NCBI GenBank assembly: GCA_037576195.1
Contig: CM075101.1
Span: 10,726,001 to 10,790,000, forward strand
From: Phytoseiulus persimilis
Lineage: Eukaryota > Arthropoda > Arachnida > Mesostigmata > Phytoseiidae
Length of the DNA: 64,000 bases
Direction: 5' to 3'
Shown here: positions 1 to 11,260 of the stretch, one piece after another
How positions within the stretch are numbered: position 1 is the first letter of the stretch
Layout of the letters: each line of letters starts with the position of its first letter
Notes under the pieces: model-generated
What the model was told of the DNA's origin: nothing
The model's database searches: none
What the model saw: the letters and a program-made list of their open reading frames with translations, nothing else
Program-made: the position numbers and the translations under genes

Positions 1-2417
1 CTAAGGCAAACTCTCAGCTTTGATTCGACGGCTTTTCATTCGCGTCACGTCCTTTCAGGTGGAGCGAAAAACCCGATTTGATCGCCAGGAGAACGCCGCG
101 ACGGCCGGCCCTCCACGTTCTTTCGCGGAGAGACGAAGGTAGTCACCCCGCTGCCCTGTAGGGAATCGACGCTGCAAGGACACGAACCGCGTCCCCTCCG
201 TGGTGCCTGAGCATGGGCTCGCTTCTAGATTCGAAGAGAGAAACAGGAAAGATACACCTCGTCCCCGAAGCACTGACTCTCTGCAATGATCCATGCGGAT
301 CGGCGAGGGAGCTGCCCGCTGACCTCAAACGATGCGTGTTGGCTGTGAGCGGAGTACACTGACCGCCGGAGGTGCACGGGGGTTCCAATGAGAGCCCGCC
401 GACCTCGAAGCGCTGGCCAAATTCACGCAAAGTCCTCCCTCCGTTGCTCGTCAAGGTCGAGCTGCTGCCGCTGGTGCGAATGTCCTTCATGGAGTTCTAT
501 AATAGTTATACAGGATGCACAATACGCCATTTTCTCACGCAAAAATTTCGTGAGGTGGACACTTGCCGAGACCTTCAGGTCGAAATTGAGCTTCCGTGAG
601 GAGTTACGGGCGATCGAATCGAGGACGAGAACTCGTCAACAGATCATAAATGTTTGTCATGCTGATGCGATCGGTCGTCGATGTCGAGCTCTAGATCGAT
701 CCTCGCCATTTCTCAAGCGGATGTGGCTAACTCCTTGCCGCATCTTATAGAATCGATACGAACCGAACCGGTCCACTTGAGATCTTCCTCCGGCAGTTTT
801 CGGGAAAAGTTCGTGGAAAAAAGGCACTTTGCGAGGCTTCCTGAAAAAGTCGATCCGTGAAGGATTGACTCAATTAAAACGGGGGAATACTCAGCCATCG
901 ATCGCGACAAGGAATAACATAATCGCCATCTTTTTTAAGACCTCTTTTCACCGAGTTATGAGCAATACGAGAAAGGGTGAGAAAACTCCTGATTAGGGTT
1001 CGCTGAATCAACAAGGCAGCTGATCGGATCCACACCACACGTGTGCTGATGTTTTATCAAATCATGAAGCACTGTTCGCGGGTGGAAGACTGTGGGTGGG
1101 TCGTTGTAGCCCCAAAAGTTCCCTGTCTCAGCTCCGCGCCATCAATGAAGGAGCTTCTCCATTCGCATGGAGCGAGTTCACTATCCCGTCAAAATCTCGC
1201 AGATTGTGCTTGTTATGAGCATCGTTCACTACTGACACGGAGAGCTTGTACCCTACTTCGTTTCACCAACTTCCTCACTGGCTCTCGAACCTTCATCCTA
1301 CAAGCAGTGTACCATCAAGAGCATCCACTGCCAGTGAACGCTTATAAAGGATGGCAGAATCGGATACTCGCATATACTTTCTCGTCTCTATTATCCACAG
1401 TTTCATTGGCACACGGATAACAACCGCCGTTGCTTGATTATAATCATAAATATAGTAATCCTCCGCCACAGTTTGGGCTGCGTTATTCGGAGAGCCCTCA
1501 CAGCACGGCATGTCGGGAATACATGCTCAAACTGGATGACGTCTCCGAGCAGGATGTTATGTGATTCGGAGTGGCTTCAATATGCTCCGTAAGTTGCCGC
1601 TGCTCTGGAAATCTGAATCAGCCTCATGGCGGTTCACTTGATTCTAATGAGGCTCGTTCGAATCGGTGAACAGTCCTGTGTCTCACTCGCCTGTCACTAA
1701 GAGGGTCCTTGCCTGAGAGCAAACTGTACAAACTGGCCATCAGTATCTCCAGGAAGCTGTTCGAGAAGCTGCTAAGGCACCGGGAAGGTTTTGTTGTTCG
1801 CCGACTGGCCTCGAACGTTCTTTGAGGAAATGCCACTGGCTTGGCCAGCGGCGGCGGTGGCGGCAGAGTTGTCGCTGTCTAAGAGCCGTCCAGCTCACAG
1901 GGAACTCGGGCACACAGGCCAGCATGCAGCGATAGGCTCTCTGCGAGACTTAGCGAAGCGTTCCAGTCCAGATGACCGAAGTATCACCAAAACAACAAAG
2001 GACCGCTTTTCGCTGTGATAGCGAGGTGTTGGGTCGTGCCCCCGAATGTGACTTCAGTTTTCATGACGGATCACATCAGCATTACGACGATCGTTCATCC
2101 AAAGTCTTCCTGCCGGAGGCCGCTCCGATTGTTCACGCGACAACCACCCAGTTGCTACTCGTTGTCGTCCCAGAGAACGAATTGGGAGACCGTGAGAACT
2201 TGACTCGCCTCGACTACTCCCCCGAGCGTTTCCCGTGGAGGTTGGACCATCGCGCGGAACAGTGCTCCTAGCATCCCCTTGAACGGTGCTTCAATTGGTT
2301 TGTCACGCATCAACTCCAACGTCATCTCAACCTGAACTTCCAGAAGTACACCGATTGAATTTGGGACTGGTGTTGCCCGCTCAGGACCGGTGTTGCACGT
2401 GCAGCGACGAGGAAAGC
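1..2417. other. non-coding flank upstream of the carrier gene
   Basis: No open frame here resembles a known protein, and no exon bounded by good splice sites stands out. The stretch presumably contains the 5' UTR and promoter of the carrier gene that starts at 2418. A TCAGTT initiator-like match lies at 2054-2059, but such short motifs occur by chance and no TATA box is placed to support it. The frame of coding exon 1 stays open upstream to at least 2286 without an ATG, so the protein start is not extended. Confidence 0.5.
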
Positions 2418-2576
2418 ATGGCCGATATCATTATCGGATCGTCGGCTTCGATCGTTGCCACAGCGGTGGTGCATCCGATCGACATCGCCAAAATCCTCAT
2501 CCAGATGCAGGGCGAGCTGAAACGACGTGGGCAATATCAGGTCTATTACAGGAATGTCCCTCACGCACTCATGCAG
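2418..2576 (+). CDS. SLC25A34/35: mitochondrial carrier, SLC25A34/35 type, coding exon 1 (residues 1-53)
   Basis: First coding exon of a solute carrier family 25 protein, a six-helix transporter of the inner mitochondrial membrane. The exon encodes helix 1 and the first signature motif Px[DE]xx[KR], seen as PIDIAK at residues 20-25. The motif is followed by the QMQGEL and YYRNVPHA segments, which align from memory with MQLQGEL and HYRNVFHA in vertebrate SLC25A35. ATG 2418 is the first ATG in the open frame and sits where the family protein normally starts. The exon ends at CAG|GTAACC in phase 0. Substrates of SLC25A34/35 are not firmly established; the wider branch is close to dicarboxylate and oxaloacetate carriers, so any substrate claim is inference. 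Confidence 0.88.
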
Positions 2577-5500
2577 GTAACCAGCACATTGAAGCCCGTT
2601 CCCGGCTGCGGCCTATGTAGATCCACCCGACCCTGAATTTTGGTTGCCTCATGTCTATCAACACCCGGCGTCTCGCAGCGTCTGTCCCTGAGAGTCTACG
2701 CGCATCTTTGCGCATACAGTGGCATATTGATCGGAGTGATGAAACGGCGGTTTAAGAATTCGTTTCGAAGACATCTCATGAATTCTCAATTCTCTCCCAT
2801 AGTCTCGAAGAAATCGAAACTGCCTCGACAGATTGGTCCATTCATTAAATTTCGAAAAAAAAACCGGAAACGTGCGTCTGCGGAGACTCTAGATAGTTCC
2901 CCCAAACTTCCATATCAAAGTTGTTAGAGCATTTTTAGAGATCAGAAAGTATGGTCCTCTTACTTGAGGTATGGAGCTTCTGGAATTTCCGTGCCTGTCG
3001 TTGTTCTTTCGAGATTCGTCAACCCGTCGCTGATCCACGAGGTTACATGACTGTAATAGCCGGTCACCCTGACGTCAATAAGCGAAATCATCATGAAATA
3101 GCTTCGTGACGAATTCACCTGAGCACACGTATCTGAACTTGGGCGGTTTGTTCCTACCGGAGCCCGAACCAAGCGATTGGTGGCAATCTAGCTGGAAATC
3201 CATGTTTATAGGAGAGTTTTGCAGTTTCCTTACGATTCCGTCTTCGAGTGCCAATGACTGCTTATGAACTCCGACATTGCTTCGGGTCCGTGACTTTTTT
3301 TCTGTGTTTTGATTCGAATATTCCATCTGCTTGGTTTCTCAATCGATGCTCTCACTGGGTTGCTGCAATTCAGTCTCTGTGATTGACGTCTTGAGGGGAA
3401 ACGATCAGAAGTCGGATGTAAGATCCGAGCTGAATTCGAGATTCGCCGCAAAGGTCTGGATCGTTTATCGACTCTGAGCTGGACTTGTTTGCACAATCTC
3501 AATCATTGCAGCGAGCGTCGAGAATGTTCGCGAGCCCAGCCCAGCAGAAAGTGATTTACCCTGAAGCGTTCGGTAGTTGGCGAAAAGGCGGAAGCGTCCT
3601 AACATCGCGGCCCGTGCGTATCGATCCTGTCAGATGGAAGCATCTCTTTTTTGGTCCGGAGGATATTGAGCTATTTTGGAAGTGTCAATCTCGTAGATAC
3701 TCACTCGTTCCCCCTCCATTCGAGCAGAAAGGGAGGAGGGAGATCAGGAGCTCGTATTTGGCGCTTTGTGCGAGATCAACGATGCCTCGCAGCCCGGAAG
3801 TCTGACTAAAGAGATAATATCGCTTTCAGTTCACGTGAGAAAAATGAATGCTACGTTCGTTCATAGAGAAGAGCTCCAAGGCGAATACTGGGAGCTCGAT
3901 GAATGTGTACCGCGGTCGAGGAATTCGGGTACTCGTCTCGCCCGGGGTCTGCTGAAAGTAGATAGATCAAGTTTTAGATTCTAGAAAAGTCGGTTCGAGG
4001 TTTCGCTTTTATGTGGTAGAAGATCTCGTCTCAAGATGTAGCGCTCGTTTGGCGAAAGCCAACGCGGAGGGTCGTCGAAGAGCAAAGGGCGGTAGTCGAG
4101 CCGACAGGCTTTAAGTCGTCAGAAAGCTCCAGAGACGAAGGAAATGGGAGAGACACGCGTTGGATCCTCGCGAAGTTATCCAAGGCCCCCGATCTCATGG
4201 AATTCGGAGATTCTGTTTAAATTTCCAACCTATTCCTGACCATTGCAACAATGCAATGTCTGTTTTTTTCTCCGAATTGCGATGGAGCGTAGTGTTCAAC
4301 AGACACCGTTCCTCGGGGCCACGGGAGGGAAAAACTCCCCGAGCGCATCACGTTAGCAGACCCCGTCAGCGTTTTGGGAGGAGACGGTCGTTCCGAACGA
4401 TCTGATTCATGACCCAAGCTGTTCGTAGGAGGGGTGATAGCAACCCGTGAAATACCGCCAGACTGCAAGGGAAGCTTTCGAAGCACTGGCGCTCGCAAAA
4501 TGCGTTCGATATGCTAAGCAGCCTTGCTCAAGCTCGCAGTCTGTGAGCGAGCACCTGCCGGCGTCGTGTTGGCAAGACACTATTTGGCTGCGGAAATTAT
4601 GGGGTGTCTGACCATAGGTTATCACACAAACTGGCTGGCCATTCATCAAAACGGTCTCTAGAGTTGACCCTTCACCCACCGATCTTCGCTTCCACTCTCT
4701 TTCTCTTGCGTTCAACGACCGAATGAGATTGAACCCTTGAAATTTCAGCGGGATGCCGCCCGTTACGACACAGTGAGCTTCTTTGTCTCTCCATGAGCGG
4801 AGCTCATTAGGCGCTGAATATGGGAGATGGAGTGAGTTGAGAACTTTTCCGATTCCCATCAAAGGGCAAAGACAATCGTTTACCTCTGTCGCTTGAAGGC
4901 TGCGGGAGAGATAAGAGCACTGGTCAAAACGCGACTCACGGAAGCTAAGAATAGAGCCACACCGCATGAAAGTCAACAGGCTTCCGGAGGGCGTTTTCGA
5001 GGTTGACGCGTTTTCGGGTTCTTTCTGATCCGACCGCACTCCGGATGATTGCTTCAGGGCTTCTTCGCAGAGCTTGTAAATGATCGCAGGAAACTCAGAG
5101 CATCTCTTACATGGGAAGCGGGGGCAGCTTGAAGGAGGTAGTGAGTGCGGATGGTCGCTCCGATCTCTTCATGGAACGTTCGAGTTCGGTTTTCGGATTC
5201 CTCCGTGAAGACCGATCCTCCCAATCAGTTCCTCGCCGCTCCTCTTGACGAGGGTAAGCGAGGATTCGAAACGGTGATCATGCATTTTGGATTCGCGATA
5301 CAGTTCGTGTTTGAACACGCATGGCTGGTTTCGACTCCTGCCCTCTCAGCTTGATCGCGGGAGTGATCAACTTGGAAATGCTCGTGATTTTATCCGTTTA
5401 TATCGAAAAAAAAAACGAGTCACAGCTCGGTTGAGAATATGGATCTGATTTGATCGGAGCTGCCATCAAGTGAGGAACGTCTCGTTTGCATAATTGACCA

Positions 5501-7395
5501 CCGAATTTGATCATTTCGAGCGATCACATTCAAGCAATCCGCGGGGAAAGATTCAACGCACGGATCGATCACCTCTGCTTCTCTGACCCTCGATGGACTC
5601 CTCTTTCTAATTGCTCCAATCTCCGTGACTTACTGCTGATTAATGGTTCGGCTTTGTTGAATAGTTGTCCCAGTCCTCTCCTTGAGAACTAAATGAAGGA
5701 ACTGAGAGATGGTATCAGCACTCAGAGGCCACTCATTCAATCGAAGCTCACGCAGTCATCAAGCTTGACAATATCGGCGCCCCGAGTTACCTGATCACTC
5801 CGTTTATCCCGTTGTCGGCTAAGCTGAGACTCGGCATCGACGACAGAGTTCTTCCGCGAAATGCCTCCATCGCGAAGGCTCGTCTCAAGGGCCATTTAGG
5901 GCTCAAATCGTAGTTCGGGTACCCCGCCACTCCGAGGAGTGTTCTGTCGAATATCTCCGAGGCAGCGGATGAACGCTCCATGAGGACCGCGAAGCACTTC
6001 TAGCGAGATAGTTCAACACGGCTCGAATAACCATCATCTGCGCAATCTCGCAGTTGAAAAGCGTTGTTACGTGATCTTCCAGTTGCCTCCTTTGATCGAA
6101 ATTATGCTGGATCAGTATTCAGATGGGAGGGGTGCTGGTTCCACAGTGTGGACGGGAGAGTCACAACACGTAGGAACGCCAGCTTCAGCATGATTTGTCA
6201 CGTATACATCTCTTGACCGGGGCCGGTGCCGGTTTCCGGTTCACAGTATTCATGGCTGATCGCAGAACGCCATATGTCGGTCATTCGGGCTAGTGAGCTT
6301 GCGGGAAAACGAGCGCTCCGGGAAGCATCCGGGGAAGGGACTCTCAAGCGATTCGGCATTCACCGTCTTTGGAGCCTGCTGGTCTTTGATTCGAGAAGAT
6401 AAAGTGTCTTTGTCTAATCGATCCGTTGCCAAAGTACGGAAATCATCGTAGCTCTTCACTGTGCTGCTATTCTCTCGATCGAGAGCCGACGTGGGTCTCG
6501 TTGCGAGTTTTCCAACTTTTTTCGAGGAATGGGGGATATTGTTCAAGCCCCAATTCACCCAAATTTCGATCATTCCGAATCCATACGTCGAGGCCATCTG
6601 ACCAAGCCTCTGGCGTACGCCTAATAGGATAAAATTTCGAGAGAATTGGCGTCAAGCTCGCGCCCGTCGAGTGACCTCATGCCGACCGCTTGATTAAGTG
6701 GCCGGAACGAGGCTTGCTGGAAAGAATTCGAGCTAGTGATGAATATTAATGATTTTATTTTCCATGAATCCCTTAACTCCAATATCGCGTCCGTGCATTC
6801 TGCAGAGATAGCTTGCGGCAATAGCATCCACCTGGACATCGCGCTCAGAATTCAGAACACAATTTCGATCTGAATAAGGCAATCTGTTTCCGTGATGATT
6901 TGGGAGAGTCGTTGGTCCCTGATGGAAGTGCTGGTCGGTAGTCGGAAATCGGTTTCTATCGGCGTCGTTGTGCTCGTAGAATAGGAACGAGGGAGGGAGG
7001 CCGCCTCTGCATATAGGGTCAGACAGCGGCGTCATATCCGAAAGGCAGAGCCAATATGTCGTGAAAACCTGTGCGAATCGTAGGCGCTGCTGGAAACATC
7101 TGCAATATGAATGCCCTACATATGAGCCTGCGGTGTTGAGACCATCTGCCAGCCACCTTCATTGACTGACCTATTGGGGCTCGCGATCGAGCTGGCTCGC
7201 TAACTGCCAGCCTGGCATGCAGACGGTGGGGAACGAGCTGCGACGATAATCCCACCCGAAGGCCTCCTATTGAAGCCTCGGGATCCTGAGGCACGAGCAA
7301 GCAAAGTGTCCGAGGCGGGCCCGTCTCATAGCCAGGGCTTATTAGATAGAAGAGGTCTTACGCTTGTTCTAACATGGCCTATACGACGGTTGCAG
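2577..7395 (+). other. intron 1 of the carrier gene (4.8 kb)
   Basis: Runs from donor GTAACC to acceptor TTGCAG and is phase 0. It is far longer than introns 3 and 4. The longest open frame inside is on the minus strand at 4407-5039 (210 codons). It has no domain I recognise, is rich in Ser, and is about the length expected once or less by chance in 64 kb. No nested gene can be supported. Poly(A) runs occur near 2860 and 5407. Confidence 0.7.
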
Positions 7396-7680
7396 GTCGC
7401 CAAGTATGACGGAATCCGAGCTGTCTACCGCGGAATAATACCTGCAGCGTTCTATCAACTCACATCGCAGGGGCTCCGGCTTGGCCTCTTCCAGATGATA
7501 GAGGAGAGAGGTCTGACCCTGGATGACGGCATGGAGCCCTCGGTTTCTCTCAGCGCTGTATCCGGCGCTTTCTGCGGAGCTGTGAGCGCCTTCGTTGCGA
7601 GTCCGTTGTTCATGGTGAAAAGTTATATGATGATTCGATCTGCGAGCAAGATTTCGGTGGGTCATCAGAGGCAGTACACG
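7396..7680 (+). CDS. SLC25A34/35: mitochondrial carrier, SLC25A34/35 type, coding exon 2 (residues 54-148)
   Basis: The exon follows TTGCAG and ends at ACG|GTGAGC; it is 285 bp, phase 0 at both ends. It encodes the matrix loop and helix 2 (KYDGIRAVYRGIIPA, residues 56-70; the family usually reads G..ALY.G..PA). It continues through a Gln-Gly-Leu-Arg-Leu-Gly stretch (residues 78-83) that matches the NGIRLG of SLC25A35, then helix 3. The second repeat motif is PLFMVK (residues 123-128): proline and lysine are kept, but Phe replaces the acidic residue. The same position is aromatic (Tyr) in vertebrate SLC25A35 as I remember it, so this looks like a subfamily trait rather than decay. The ending KISVGHQRQYT also matches the subfamily (IAVGHQY). 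Confidence 0.92.
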
Positions 7681-9706
7681 GTGAGCCCTGTTTCTCGATG
7701 CGCCCCTTACTGATAGTTCAAATCATCGGGAAAGCAGAGGCAGCTCTGTGTTCCTTGACGTGGGGAAGGGAATTTCGGATATGTTCTCGTTGTATGGCCT
7801 GATAGAAAATCGAGCGGCTCATTGATTTCATACGTTTCTGGATACGTTATCGATATCTTCGGTATTCAAAGACGAGAAATTATCCGATCGTAGTTGTGTC
7901 TGATCCAGAGAATTGCGGAGATTGTTTTCAAGAAAAGATCAACGCGCTCCACAACGTACAGAAGACTCTGAAACAATGGGGTTGAGCCTCGACGTTTCGG
8001 CGGTTTGAATCGCTTGAATGGCTCTTCCTCAGGAATGTTGTCTCGGAGACGGGCCACCTCTCCTAAACCGAGCCTATAACTCCCGCGACAGGGTAATCTA
8101 GCCTGTCTCGGTTGTCAGATGCTCGCGGCTTTTTGGTCATTGCTTTCGGCATAGCTCGATTCTAGCTCAGTATTTTGCGCAGCCGTATGGTTTTTGGTAA
8201 TACACTCTCGTTCATTGGATTTCAGAGAGGAAGATATGGGTGAGCAAGTAACAACTCGAGCTGTTTGCCTAGTTTGACATGACCTGAAGATCCCCCCCCC
8301 CCGGCTCTTGTACGACGATGAACCTCGTTCCATGTGGGCGAAAAAAAGGAAATCGACCTTGTTGCTCACGCCCCACGCTCGGACCGCTCGCCTGATGTGC
8401 GTGTCACGAGTGCGCCTTACACTCGATGGGGAGATTCCTGGAAGAATTCTGCAACGCAGCAGGAACCGACTGGAATTCCTCCAGGCCTCAGAAGAACATA
8501 TGTGCCATGCCCGGACGGTGTTTTCCGGGAACCCGGGGACATGCATGCGAATGTGGGAAGGAGTTCTGGATTCCCTAGTGGAGACGCCGTCATCGGAGCT
8601 CAGTGTGTCATACAGAAACCTCAAAGATCACGAGGCTAGATGCAAATCCTGTGATTCGTTGCTGACTGCGCCGGATGCTCAGTGGATGAAGTCTCGGAAG
8701 GGCAAGAGGCTGAATTTGAGCCGACTCAGTTCAGCTGCAAAAATACCTGAGTTTTTGATGGCTCGATAAATTCAGGTCCGCCTAGACCGGAGTTGAATGC
8801 TCTCTCATCCGATGTTCGAATCCTGGCCCATGAGGCAATCGGAAAGTGCAGCAATAGCAGAGTTCTCCATTCGGAAAAACCGCAGACTCCGAATAAGAGT
8901 GGGTTCCTGAAGTGTCTCTTCCACCGAGTCAAAACAGACAAGATGCACTACAGGTGAAGACGAGCATGGGCGGTGCGCTCGCCCGTTGGCAAACCGTGAG
9001 ATGTTCATGAAAGAATTCCATGGAAGTTGCTTCCTTGGCCAGTTGTTGGCGTGCTGAGCGAGAGCCGGCCATATTGGCTGACTCTATCCGTCCGTCTGTT
9101 CACTCGTTCCTTCTTGCCTTAAAGAGGAGCTGGAGCTTTATTGGATCCGCACATGACGTTCCGGCCCACAAAAACTTTTGCCACACAAAAACCAAGTCGA
9201 GAGTTTCCCTACTATTACTACTCCTCCTTCTCGTCGTCGTCGTCGTTGTCGTCCTAGAATAGTGAGCAAAGAGAGTCGACGACAGGAGGACGTAGGGCTT
9301 CCTCTTTCTTTCCTAAGTTTAAAATTACATCCTCCTCTAGTGGAGCTCGTACTGCATCCTCTCACCGGAGTTTTTCCTTTCTGTTCTCTCCTGTTGCACT
9401 TTCGACAGAAGCCGATCTTGACTGATCACCGCCGAACGCGCCATGGTTTTTGTACGGGGTTAACCCGTCAAACGCAAGGCTAATAACTTGTTTTGCTTCG
9501 ACTTTTGGGGCCTTCCATCGACTGGCCGTGTCAAGCCCAGCTCATATAATCGGTGCGACCTCCTGGCTGAGGCTCGAACGGACTGTAGAGATAAAAAGGC
9601 GAGAGGATGCCTGACAGGAAGCCGTTGGGGCCTGTTCTCTCCGGAATACTGCGTAGAAAGTTGACGGAGCTCGACGAACTCAATAGAAACTTTTTTTCTT
9701 TTCCAG
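7681..9706 (+). other. intron 2 of the carrier gene (2.0 kb)
   Basis: Phase 0, from GTGAGC to a strong acceptor (T-rich tract then TTCCAG). It contains a poly(C) run near 8292-8302 and a CGT-type triplet repeat at 9230-9253. Open frames such as 8308-8769 show no recognisable domain. Confidence 0.75.
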
Positions 9707-9876
9707 AGTATGCTGCACGCTTTCAAGGACATTTATTCTACTCATAGGCTTCGCAGCGGCCTCTGGAGAGGAACTGTCTCCAACATGTTACGAACTGCAG
9801 TGGGCTCCTCGCTACAGCTGAGCACTTTCGTCGGCATGAAGAATCTACTCTTCATGTCGGTGGACTACAACGACAG
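9707..9876 (+). CDS. SLC25A34/35: mitochondrial carrier, SLC25A34/35 type, coding exon 3 (residues 149-205)
   Basis: Acceptor TTTTCCAG and donor CAG|GTGAAT bound 170 bp, ending in phase 2. It encodes the loop and helix 4 of repeat 2: HAFKDIYSTHRLRSGLWRG (residues 152-170), with the usual GLWRG turn, then MLRTAVGSSLQLSTF (residues 175-189). The VGSS.QL.TF run is characteristic of SLC25A34/35 and helped assign the subfamily. The next exon lies only 104 bp away. Confidence 0.93.
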
Positions 9877-9980
9877 GTGAATAGCGCCGCGTCCCGCGCT
9901 CTCAGGCGGCTGATATCCGGAAAGTCCATCGTCTTCCCAGAGTTGACGTCGACTCCTTTCGCGCTACCGTTCATCTCCAG
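9877..9980 (+). other. intron 3 of the carrier gene (104 bp)
   Basis: Short phase-2 intron from GTGAAT to ATCTCCAG. Joining the flanks restores an Arg codon (AG+G) and keeps the carrier frame, which confirms both boundaries. Confidence 0.88.
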
Positions 9981-10120
9981 GTTCTTATTGGTAAATACCC
10001 TGCTGGCGGCTGTCGCTTCCTCGCTGATCACCTCCCCAATCGTGGCCTCTCTCGATCTCATACGAGCCCGCATCTACATTCAACCAATCCAGCAGAACGG
10101 CCGAGGAGCTTATTACAAAG
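9981..10120 (+). CDS. SLC25A34/35: mitochondrial carrier, SLC25A34/35 type, coding exon 4 (residues 205-251)
   Basis: 140-bp exon encoding helix 5 of the third repeat. Hydrophobic LLVNTLLAAVASSLIT (residues 207-222) is followed by SPIVASLDLIRARIYIQP (residues 223-240). The third signature motif should be P-x-[DE]-x-x-[KR]; here the aligned stretch reads S-L-D-L-I-R, so the acidic and basic residues are kept but the kinking proline at that position is Ser. The downstream RIYIQP and GRGAYYKG align well with RLYNQP and GKG..Y.G of the subfamily. The exon ends AAAG|GTGAGC in phase 1. Confidence 0.92.
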
Positions 10121-10323
10121 GTGAGCAACCGTTGGGCCAGAAGCTCGGCAGCTGCTTCGAACCTCAACTAGATTCGAATTCTGATATCAGCTCGGTGCCG
10201 ACGCCGGGAGTAGCTCTGTCGATCCCCGGTTGCTTGGAAACATTCTCCTCGTCCTCGAGTCATGTCGTCGCAGAAGGAAACTTCGGAATGCTCCAGCCGT
10301 TATTGATTTTTGAAACGATACAG
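10121..10323 (+). other. intron 4 of the carrier gene (203 bp)
   Basis: Phase-1 intron from GTGAGC to ATACAG. Joining G with GG restores a Gly codon and gives YYKGIWDCAKQI across the junction. The acceptor has a weak pyrimidine tract, but the protein alignment fixes it. Confidence 0.85.
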
Positions 10324-10514
10324 GGATCTGGGACTGCGCCAAACAAATCCGAGCCAACGAAGGATGGGCCGGCTTCTTCAAAGGCAGCACGGGGGCATTC
10401 ACGTACGTGCTCCTCACGTCCATAATCACGCTGGTTTCGTGGGACGAGCTGAAGCATGTTCGCCACGAAAGACTCAACTCTCGTGATTACGTCATCGATT
10501 TCGGATACCAGTGA
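10324..10514 (+). CDS. SLC25A34/35: mitochondrial carrier, SLC25A34/35 type, coding exon 5 (residues 252-314, stop)
   Basis: Last coding exon, ending in TGA at 10512-10514. It encodes IWDCAKQIRANEGWAGFFKG (residues 253-272), with the EG..GF.KG signature of a carrier repeat, then helix 6 (TGAFTYVLLTSIITLVSWDELK, residues 274-295), which ends in the W-D-[EQ]-L typical of SLC25A34/35. The five exons total 945 bp including the stop, giving 314 residues against a usual 300-310. No frameshift or internal stop is present, so the gene looks functional. The C-terminal tail HERLNSRDYVIDFGYQ is a little longer than I expect for the family. Confidence 0.93.
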
Positions 10515-11260
10515 GGCGAAGCGAGCGGCCACGTTGCTCTCCGGCGAGCTGAGGATGTGCTGACGCGAGTGAATACCGACCGCCCGACTGTCTGATTGGG
10601 GCACTCATACAGCCGGCCACCAGCAGTCAGAGCCTGACGCTTAATCGAAGTGGGGGTCCGAGTCAGCTTGGCGCTTCGATTCGATCGGGGCGCTCCCCTG
10701 AAGCTCGCATTTTCAGACGCTAACCGGCTATTTTCTGAATCCCGAAGACTCAGCATTGTCGAGTCGCTCACTCTACGCAGCGCCGATGGAAGAGCCGCTT
10801 CAGAAGAAGAAGGGAGGGAGCCGAGGGGCGGGCTGGCGAGCGGGCAAGCGAGCCCGGCGGGAACATGAGGATGATAAAGGAACGGCGAGCAGGCGGGCGA
10901 GCGGGTGGTCGGTTCTGTTCAAGTATTACAAAATTTATTGCCGCAAAGCTTTCCCTCGTTTGCAAATGGCAAACAAAAATCCGACGTGGCCATGAATCTT
11001 GACTCCGCGAGTGAAAAAAATGAAATTCCCGCCTCTCCACGAGAGCCTCTGCAACGCCAAGAGAACGCTTCTTTGTTCGTCCTGGAATCGATAAGTTTTT
11101 ATACAAAGTCCTCCTCTCTGTTCTGTTTTCATTCCCAACCGAATGGGGACGAGCTCCTGTGCGCAGGAGCAGTGTTCTCATCCCTAGAGGAGGAGTAGGG
11201 AGGTATGCCGTTCGTTTTGTTCGTTTGTTCATATGGCTAAATAAACAGAATGCCCTTCCG
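10515..11260 (+). other. probable 3' UTR of the carrier gene
   Basis: No coding signal. The first AATAAA on the plus strand after the stop is at 11240-11245, which would give a 3' UTR of about 750 bp. A GC-rich stretch at about 10800-10915 is built from GAGC/GGGC-like words. An AATAAA on the minus strand near 10935 could equally serve a transcript from the other side, but no minus-strand gene is recognisable there. Confidence 0.5.
11240..11245 (+). terminator. poly(A) signal AATAAA, probably of the carrier gene
   Basis: Canonical hexamer 726 bp after the carrier stop codon and the first on this strand. The cleavage site itself is not visible in the sequence. Confidence 0.5.

Noticed and set aside
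4407..5039. 210-codon minus-strand ORF inside carrier intron 1
   Set aside because: Its length is close to chance for the window, it has low-complexity Ala-Ser stretches, no domain, and no splice or start support.
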